NCBI RefSeq assembly: GCF_018271975.1
Contig: NZ_JAGUCN010000038.1
Location: forward strand, 1 to 40,361
Direction of reading: 5' to 3'
DNA length: 40,361 nucleotides
Origin: Carboxylicivirga mesophila
GTDB taxonomy: Bacteria > Bacteroidota > Bacteroidia > Bacteroidales > Marinilabiliaceae
This document shows positions 35,353 through 40,361 of this stretch, in pieces; within the stretch, counting starts at the first letter, position 1; each line of letters begins with the position of its first letter. The position numbers and the translations under genes were made by a program. The notes below the pieces were generated by a model. It was not told the DNA's origin. It made no database searches and saw only the letters and a list, made by a program, of their open reading frames with translations.

Positions 35353-35562
35353 GGCAATTTGAAGCCATCAACCGGTAACCAGTACCCCTCCCTTGGCAAA
35401 AAGTGACTTCCCCTTGGCAATCTGATGCCGTCAACAGGCAAAATGCCACCGCCCATTGGCAAATAATAGATGTCAATGGGTATTTTTTTGATGTCAATAG
35501 GTATTTACACGCCTCCATTGGCAAGAATAAATTCCCCCAAAGGCAAAAGCTGTAAGGCTTAA
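35353..35562. repeat. Degenerate tandem array, ten units of 21 bp
   Basis: GGCA or GGTA begins at 35353, 35374, 35395, 35416, 35437, 35458, 35479, 35500, 35520 and 35542, giving steps of 21 seven times, then 20 and 22. Most units begin GGCAA or GGTAT and end in TCAAC/TCAAT or CCCTT/CCATT, so the junction motif is (T)TGGCAA or CAAYRGGYA; the middle 8-10 bp vary. On the reverse strand the junction reads TTGCC or TACC. A minus-strand frame of 68 residues crosses it but shows no protein-like character. A 21-bp period equals two turns of the DNA helix. Confidence 0.8.
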
Positions 35563-36163
35563 GAAATCAGCCATCCTGCACCCCTAAACCAGTAATAAGA
35601 CGCAAGACAGATAGAGATGAGTGAAAAGTGATGAGCGATGAGAAGACCGCGTCTATAAGGATCGCATCTCTATGTGCCAAAACAATATATAGATGCGATC
35701 CTTTTTAGTACATCTGCCGATAATCCTAAACTCAATCCACTTCGGACTACTGACTGCTGACTACTGACTAGCCAAAACCTTCCACTTATCAACGCCACCC
35801 CATCTTTTATCAACATAAGTATGTGCATCTCAAAATAAATTCTAATTTAGCAGGCACTAATCGGAAACAACTGCCCCCCTGACCGGGGATAATGTGAGCG
35901 TAATAAGGGGCGGTAAATTATAAAGGAACATAATGGATGTAGGCACTTCTGTGTTAATAGATAATCTTATAGCAGTATACTGATAGAATACTGTGGATTA
36001 ATCATATAGATTTATAAAGACAACTTGTTACTTACAATTATCTAAAAATAGCATCCAAATTATAAATTATTTGACTTAATCGAACTATGGTTAATATTTT
36101 CAGAAACTAGACTATACAACTCTGATGTAAAAATAAATTGCATATATATTAATACCAGTTATT
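35563..36163. other. Intergenic region between the array and the LRR gene
   Basis: No gene is visible. It contains the hairpin terminator at 35657-35703 and a short imperfect tandem of GACTACTGACTGCTGACTAC near 35745-35770. From about 35900 on it is AT-rich and holds no recognisable signal. Confidence 0.5.
35657..35703 (+). terminator. Strong hairpin terminator without an upstream gene
   Basis: AAGGATCGCATCT (35657-35669) pairs perfectly over 13 bp with AGATGCGATCCTT (35691-35703), with a further TAT/ATA pair inside, and TTT follows on the plus strand. No plus-strand gene lies between the earlier terminator at 35338 and this one, so it may end a non-coding transcript that includes the 21-bp array. 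Confidence 0.6.
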
Positions 36164-39100
36164 ATGGATAAATCTAAAAAAAGGTTTCAACTTTTATCTT
36201 TGTTATTTTTTATTTCTATCACCACCTATTCTGCAAAAATTGAATTAACAATTGATGTTACTCAAGAAGGTACCCTATCTTCTCTTTTAACAACAGAAAA
36301 TAAAAATACTGTTACTGACCTTACTGTTAATGGTTTTATTGACGCACGAGACTTTAAAACTTTGCGTGATGAACTGCCGGTTTTACAGTACCTGGATTTA
36401 TCTAATACTACTATTATGCAATATCAAGGAACACAAGGCACCTATTCTGATGGTTCCTATAATTACAAAAACAATTTTGTGCCATTACACTCATTTTATA
36501 CTGCAGAAGGAAATAACCAATTAACCACAATTGTATTACCTGCAAATTCAACGAAACTTGGAGTTGCTGCCTTTAAGAACTGTCGCGCATTAAACAATAT
36601 AGTATTCTCACAATACATTACAGAAATTGATTACAGGGTTTTTGAAAATTGTACTGAACTAGTATCTCTTTCACTTCCGAATTCTTTATATCAGATAAAT
36701 CCAGAAGCATTTTTAAATTGTTCTAAGCTTGCATCTGTTACTTTTACTGCACCAGTAGCTTCAATAGCCAAAAATGTTTTTGACGAATGCAACCAATTGT
36801 CATCCATTTACATAAGAAATTGTTACCCTCCGCAAGTTGAGCAGTTTACGTTTCATAATATGATTAAAGAAAATAGCACACTTTTTGTCCCTGTAGGATC
36901 ATTAGAGAAGTATCAGGAAACTGACTATTGGAACGAATTTAAAGTGATAGAAGAATACACAATACCTTCCATCTCAAAAAACATTGAGATTCCAGCTCCA
37001 GGTCGATTAAAAGACTTCTTTACAGTTGAAGAACTTCAATCAACTACCGACTTGACTATTTCTGGAGATATCGATGCAAGAGACTTTAAGATTATTCGAG
37101 ATCAAATGCTAAGTTTATTGAATTTAGACTTAAGCAATGCACATATAAAATCATATTATGGAAGCGAGGGAACCAGTAATAATTCAGGATATCTCAATTA
37201 TTATGCAAATACTATTCCCTATAGAGCACTGAAAAGTAAACAGAGTATAATGAAGGTTATCTTACCAACAAGTGTTACTAAAATTTCAATGGAAGCATTT
37301 GGATACAATGACAACCTACACACTATTGTTCTTCCTGCAGGAATAAACACTATAGACGATGAGGCGTTTTATTTCTGCAAAGCCCTGGCAAACATAGAAC
37401 TACCCTCTAATCTATATGAAATTGGCCGTTCTGCTTTTTCCTATTGTAAAGATCTCGAACATATTAAAATCCCTGAAACTGTTCGTATTATAGAAAGTAA
37501 CGCTTTTCAACAATGCACTAAATTAATTAGTATCAATATACCTGTGATGGCAACAGTGTCTTGGGATAGTTTTGGGGGATGTTCAGGATTGCAAAGTGCA
37601 ACTACTCCCTATGCAGTTGTTGATAACATCAATATATTCAGATATAGCCCGAAATTAAAACATATATCCATTCCTGAAGGGACAACCACGATTAAAGATA
37701 AGGCCTTTTACGATTTCACTACGCTGGAATCAATACATATCCCTCAAACTGTCACATCAATTTGGCCCACCTCCTTTACAAATTGTGGTGCGTCATTTAC
37801 AGTAAGTGAAGCCAATCAACACTTCTCAAGCCTCAAAGGTGTATTATATAACAAAGAACAGACAGTGCTGCGAAACTGTCCAATTAAAATATCTGGCCAT
37901 TTTACAATACCTGAATCGGTAAACACCATTTATGATGGTGCTTTCAAACAATGCAGCCAATTGAAGTCAATTACTATTCCATCAACTGTTACAAGCATTA
38001 AATCAGAAGCCTTTTACTTATGCAAGGCTCTCCAACAAATACTTTGTAATGTTGAGGTACCAGTTGACTTAACTACTACTTTGGATGTCTTTTACCTGAT
38101 TGACAAAGCTACTTGTGAATTAAAAGTTCCTAATGGCTCAATTACTGCCTATCAGCAAGCTTTTTTATGGAAAGATTTCCTAAATATTACAGAATTAACA
38201 CACAATGAACCTGAAGTCGCAATAGCATCTGGCCCTGGAGAAGTATGTGAATCATTTGCAAATCTTACAGCTAACAGCCCTAATTTTGGCACTGGGAAAT
38301 GGTCCGTAATTCAAGGAAGTGGTGTTTTTGAAGATCCTTCATCTCCAGTTACGTTGGTTAATTCAATTGCAAAGGGTACAAATACTTTTAGATGGACAAT
38401 TACCGGAGATGCCTGGGAATCACATGCTGATGCAGAGGTGACAAATAATCTAGTAGATGTTAATGCTGGTGTAGATATAGATGTTTGTCAGAATACCGCC
38501 GAACTTAATGCTGAAGCACCAAATCAAGGCGATTTAGGAGAATGGTCTTTAGTAGCTGGCATGGGGGGTGGTAGTTTCAAACCACAAGATGTAAATAATC
38601 CTTCCATATTAGTTGGTGGTTTAGATTATGGTATTAATGGTTTTAGATGGAGCGTGACACATAATAATTGTATATCTTCCGATATAGTTCATGTTACAAA
38701 TAATCTACCTTATTATACTAACCCCTATGGAGATAAAAGAGAAGTCACTGCGGGTCCAGATATAATTGTTAATAGTTCAAGTGCGGTACTGTATGCCGAT
38801 ATGCCTTCAGTGGGACTTGGCGAATGGAGTATATTATCCGGAGGAGGTGTTATTTCAGATCATAATAATGCAAGTGCTTTGGTGACAAATTTACCAAAAG
38901 GAGAAAGTGTTTTTCGCTGGACTATCACAAATGAAACCTGCCAATACTACTCTGATGTCACTATAACCAATGATATAGCATCCTCTATAATCATTGATTC
39001 AGAAAATGCAAGGCGCATTTACCCAAATCCTGTTGAGTCAATTCTTTACGTTGATTTAGGGAAAAATGTTAAAACAGTGATACTATCTACTATGGGAGGC

Positions 39101-39238
39101 CAAACTGTTAAGTCACTTTTAAATGTCAATCATCCTAAAGTAGAATTAAATGTTAGTGATATTAAAGCAGGCATGTACATTCTTAAAGCAATTGATGTTA
39201 ATAATCAATCCCATTTAGAGAAGATAGTTATTAAATAA
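36164..39238 (+). CDS. BspA-like leucine-rich repeat (LRR_5) surface protein with T9SS domain
   Basis: A 1024-residue protein with a signal peptide (about 1-24). Most of it is BspA/Treponema-type LRR_5 repeats of about 23 residues, of the form L-x-x-I-x-I-P-x-x-V-x-x-I-x-x-x-A-F-x-x-C (for example AFKQCSQLKSITIPSTVTSI). The start of the LRR region is duplicated: DLTVNGFIDARDFKTLRDELPVLQYLDLSN at about 50 recurs as DLTISGDIDARDFKIIRDQMLSLLNLDLSN at about 300. Three PKD-like modules of about 85 residues follow (about 685-945), each with GEWS or GKWS and FRWTIT or FRWSVT. A T9SS domain (about 948-1024, IYPNPVES) ends it. BspA proteins bind other cells or host and matrix proteins. The gene is more AT-rich than its neighbours, possibly reflecting transfer. 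Confidence 0.88.
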   Translation: MDKSKKRFQLLSLLFFISITTYSAKIELTIDVTQEGTLSSLLTTENKNTVTDLTVNGFIDARDFKTLRDELPVLQYLDLSNTTIMQYQGTQGTYSDGSYNYKNNFVPLHSFYTAEGNNQLTTIVLPANSTKLGVAAFKNCRALNNIVFSQYITEIDYRVFENCTELVSLSLPNSLYQINPEAFLNCSKLASVTFTAPVASIAKNVFDECNQLSSIYIRNCYPPQVEQFTFHNMIKENSTLFVPVGSLEKYQETDYWNEFKVIEEYTIPSISKNIEIPAPGRLKDFFTVEELQSTTDLTISGDIDARDFKIIRDQMLSLLNLDLSNAHIKSYYGSEGTSNNSGYLNYYANTIPYRALKSKQSIMKVILPTSVTKISMEAFGYNDNLHTIVLPAGINTIDDEAFYFCKALANIELPSNLYEIGRSAFSYCKDLEHIKIPETVRIIESNAFQQCTKLISINIPVMATVSWDSFGGCSGLQSATTPYAVVDNINIFRYSPKLKHISIPEGTTTIKDKAFYDFTTLESIHIPQTVTSIWPTSFTNCGASFTVSEANQHFSSLKGVLYNKEQTVLRNCPIKISGHFTIPESVNTIYDGAFKQCSQLKSITIPSTVTSIKSEAFYLCKALQQILCNVEVPVDLTTTLDVFYLIDKATCELKVPNGSITAYQQAFLWKDFLNITELTHNEPEVAIASGPGEVCESFANLTANSPNFGTGKWSVIQGSGVFEDPSSPVTLVNSIAKGTNTFRWTITGDAWESHADAEVTNNLVDVNAGVDIDVCQNTAELNAEAPNQGDLGEWSLVAGMGGGSFKPQDVNNPSILVGGLDYGINGFRWSVTHNNCISSDIVHVTNNLPYYTNPYGDKREVTAGPDIIVNSSSAVLYADMPSVGLGEWSILSGGGVISDHNNASALVTNLPKGESVFRWTITNETCQYYSDVTITNDIASSIIIDSENARRIYPNPVESILYVDLGKNVKTVILSTMGGQTVKSLLNVNHPKVELNVSDIKAGMYILKAIDVNNQSHLEKIVIK

Positions 39239-39361
39239 AAACGAACTCCTACATGCGGTAATTTAAATATTGAGCAAAGAGGAAGTGTTTAATTAGAGTA
39301 AAACGCAACGCATTCTATAATAAAAAAGCACAGCCAAACCACTATGTAGAATAACTCACAT

Positions 39362-39937
39362 ATGAAAAATCCCGACCTTTATTGCCCACCCAACCGACAA
39401 GCCTGGCGAGAGTGGCTGGCCGCCAATCACCAGCAGCAAGCGGCTGTTTGGCTCGTACTGCATAAGAAGCAGTCGCCGGGCCATAACCTCAGCTGGAGCG
39501 AGGCCGTGGATGAGGCCCTTTGCTTTGGTTGGATCGACAGCACCAAAAAGACCATTGATGCGGAGCGCTACCAACAGTATTTTACTAAGCGCAAAGCCAA
39601 AAGCAACTGGTCGAAGGTAAATAAGGCCAAGGTGCAAACGCTTATTGACCAGGGCCTGATGACAGCAGCCGGTTATAAAAGCATCGAGATAGCCAAAGCC
39701 AATGGCTCGTGGACCATTTTAGATACCGTTGAGGCACTGACACTACCCGACGATTTAAAAGCTGAACTGGCTAAGCGCAACGGTGCCATGGCCTACTTTG
39801 ATGGGCTGAGTAAATCCAATAAAAAGATACTGCTGCACTGGGTGGTTTCGGCCAAGAGACCAACAACCAGGCAAAAACGAATCACTGAAATTGCGGAGAA
39901 TGCCGCCAATCAGCTTAAACCAGAACAATTCAGGTAG
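39362..39937 (+). CDS. YdeI/OmpD-associated (OmdA) family protein
   Basis: A 191-residue cytoplasmic protein. The N-terminal half has the family pattern W-x-x-WL-x-x-NH...VWLVLHKK...SWSEAVDEALCFGWIDSTKK and YFTKRKAKSNWSKVNKAKV. The C-terminal part, LPDDLKAELAKRNGAMAYFDGLSKSNKKILLHWVVSAKRPTTRQKRI, is the OmdA-type helical domain. Members are widespread in bacteria and are sometimes linked to resistance to antimicrobial peptides or bacteriocins, but the biochemical role is unknown. It is not in an operon; the intergenic DNA downstream contains copy 2 of the dispersed repeat. Confidence 0.88.
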   Translation: MKNPDLYCPPNRQAWREWLAANHQQQAAVWLVLHKKQSPGHNLSWSEAVDEALCFGWIDSTKKTIDAERYQQYFTKRKAKSNWSKVNKAKVQTLIDQGLMTAAGYKSIEIAKANGSWTILDTVEALTLPDDLKAELAKRNGAMAYFDGLSKSNKKILLHWVVSAKRPTTRQKRITEIAENAANQLKPEQFR

Positions 39938-40049
39938 CATAAGGCAGGTTCAATAACATAGTAAGAAGTTATACAGTCTTTAGGTTCACGCCAGGAGCGT
40001 TAAGATTTACGCCAGGCAGGTTTTTCAATGTTTAATATTGTTCCTTTCC
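39938..40049. other. Intergenic region with a short direct repeat
   Basis: TTCACGCCAGG and TTTACGCCAGG stand about 23 bp apart (39984-40018). No gene is visible. Confidence 0.4.
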
Positions 40050-40361
40050 TTTGGCATTGCCCCAAAGGAAACCAAAAGTCTAGCTGGAAAGAATTCCTCC
40101 CCGCTCTTTTTAATGGCAACAAATTCTAAAGAAGTAAGGTGCTTTACAAACACAAAGGCAAGCCCCTTCTTTGAATTACTAAGCCATTAAAAATTAACGC
40201 CTACAATGGCCCCACTTTCCAGCAGGCCCGCGCACTGTCGTAACGCTGTTTCGAATGGGATGTGAAAAAAACTCAATTAGTTGATATACGGGATTCCGCA
40301 TCAGCAACGATATTGGGGCACCCGCTTTTTGAATGGAGGAAGAAAATATTTGGTACCAAGC
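40050..40361. repeat. Dispersed structured repeat, copy 2, cut by window end
   Basis: It starts with CCTTTGG-CATTGCC-CCAAAGG, a perfect 7-bp hairpin nearly identical to that in copy 1 at 32697. A large nested inverted repeat follows: CTGGAAAG (40084-40091) with CTTTCCAG (40215-40222), TTTTTAATGGC (40107-40117) with GCCATTAAAAA (40183-40193), and AAAGAAG (40128-40134) with CTTCTTT (40166-40172). CAGCAACGATATTGGGGCACCC near 40302-40323 matches the start of the third module of copy 1. The element runs off the window. Confidence 0.65.

Noticed and set aside
35318-35524. Minus-strand 68-residue frame crossing the array
   Set aside because: It overlaps a terminator stem and the 21-bp units, has an unusual Cys-rich heptad made by the repeat period, and no signal peptide, domain or ribosome binding site.
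35353-35562. CRISPR array
   Set aside because: The unit is 21 bp in total, with only about 10 bp conserved and no separate spacers of 26-40 bp. No cas genes are near.
35745-35770. GACTACTGACTGCTGACTAC short tandem as a regulatory array
   Set aside because: It is a brief imperfect simple repeat without a link to a gene start.

Overview
The window reads as the chromosome of a member of the Bacteroidota, most likely a marine or sediment Marinilabiliales/Bacteroidales-type organism able to live without oxygen. The signs are many secreted proteins ending in type IX secretion (T9SS) sorting domains, promoters with a TAnnTTTG -7 box and poor ribosome binding sites, GLPGLI, DUF4397 and BspA-type proteins, and an oxygen-sensitive glycyl-radical enzyme. 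No rRNA, tRNA, CRISPR array or intact transposase gene was seen.

Layout. Positions 1-123 hold the end of a probable heavy-metal-binding protein. Positions 186-3790 (minus strand) encode a glycyl-radical trans-4-hydroxyproline dehydratase and its radical-SAM activase. A GLPGLI protein follows (4115-4855, minus). Two tandem TrmB-family regulators (5145-5924, 6669-7454) come next, the second directly followed by a giant secreted subtilisin-like protease (7479-14510). Positions 14792-29985 form a beta-1,3-glucan (laminarin-like) utilisation locus: a clan GH-A lipoprotein and a GH16 enzyme in one transcription unit; a carbohydrate-binding protein, a second GH16 and a GH81 in the next; then a membrane-spanning one-component regulator with a beta-propeller/Y_Y_Y sensor and a LuxR-type HTH. 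No SusC/SusD pair is present. Positions 30120-31661 hold small envelope proteins. The rest is accessory: a membrane-anchored PD-(D/E)XK-like protein, a DUF4397 lipoprotein, an unrecognised 229-residue protein beside a 21-bp-period repeat array, a BspA-like leucine-rich-repeat protein and a YdeI/OmdA-family protein, separated by repeat-rich non-coding DNA.

How the parts may work together. The GH16 enzymes and the GH81 would cut beta-1,3-glucan outside the cell, the binding modules would hold the polymer, and the propeller regulator would sense products in the periplasm. Both glucanase transcription units carry the same 20-bp element exactly 71 bp upstream of a TAnnTTTG box with no -33 box, which is the layout expected for activated promoters. 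Both TrmB genes carry an ACTAC-N5-GTAGT inverted repeat 13-14 bp before the start codon, suggesting autoregulation. Its half-site resembles a half-site in the glucanase promoter element, so the TrmB pair may also act on the locus.

The strongest candidates for something undescribed are the 21-bp phased degenerate array beside the uncharacterised gene (34591-35562), the shared element of the two glucanase promoters, and the large structured non-coding repeats at 32697-32976 and 40050-40361. Everything here was read by eye; no database search was possible.
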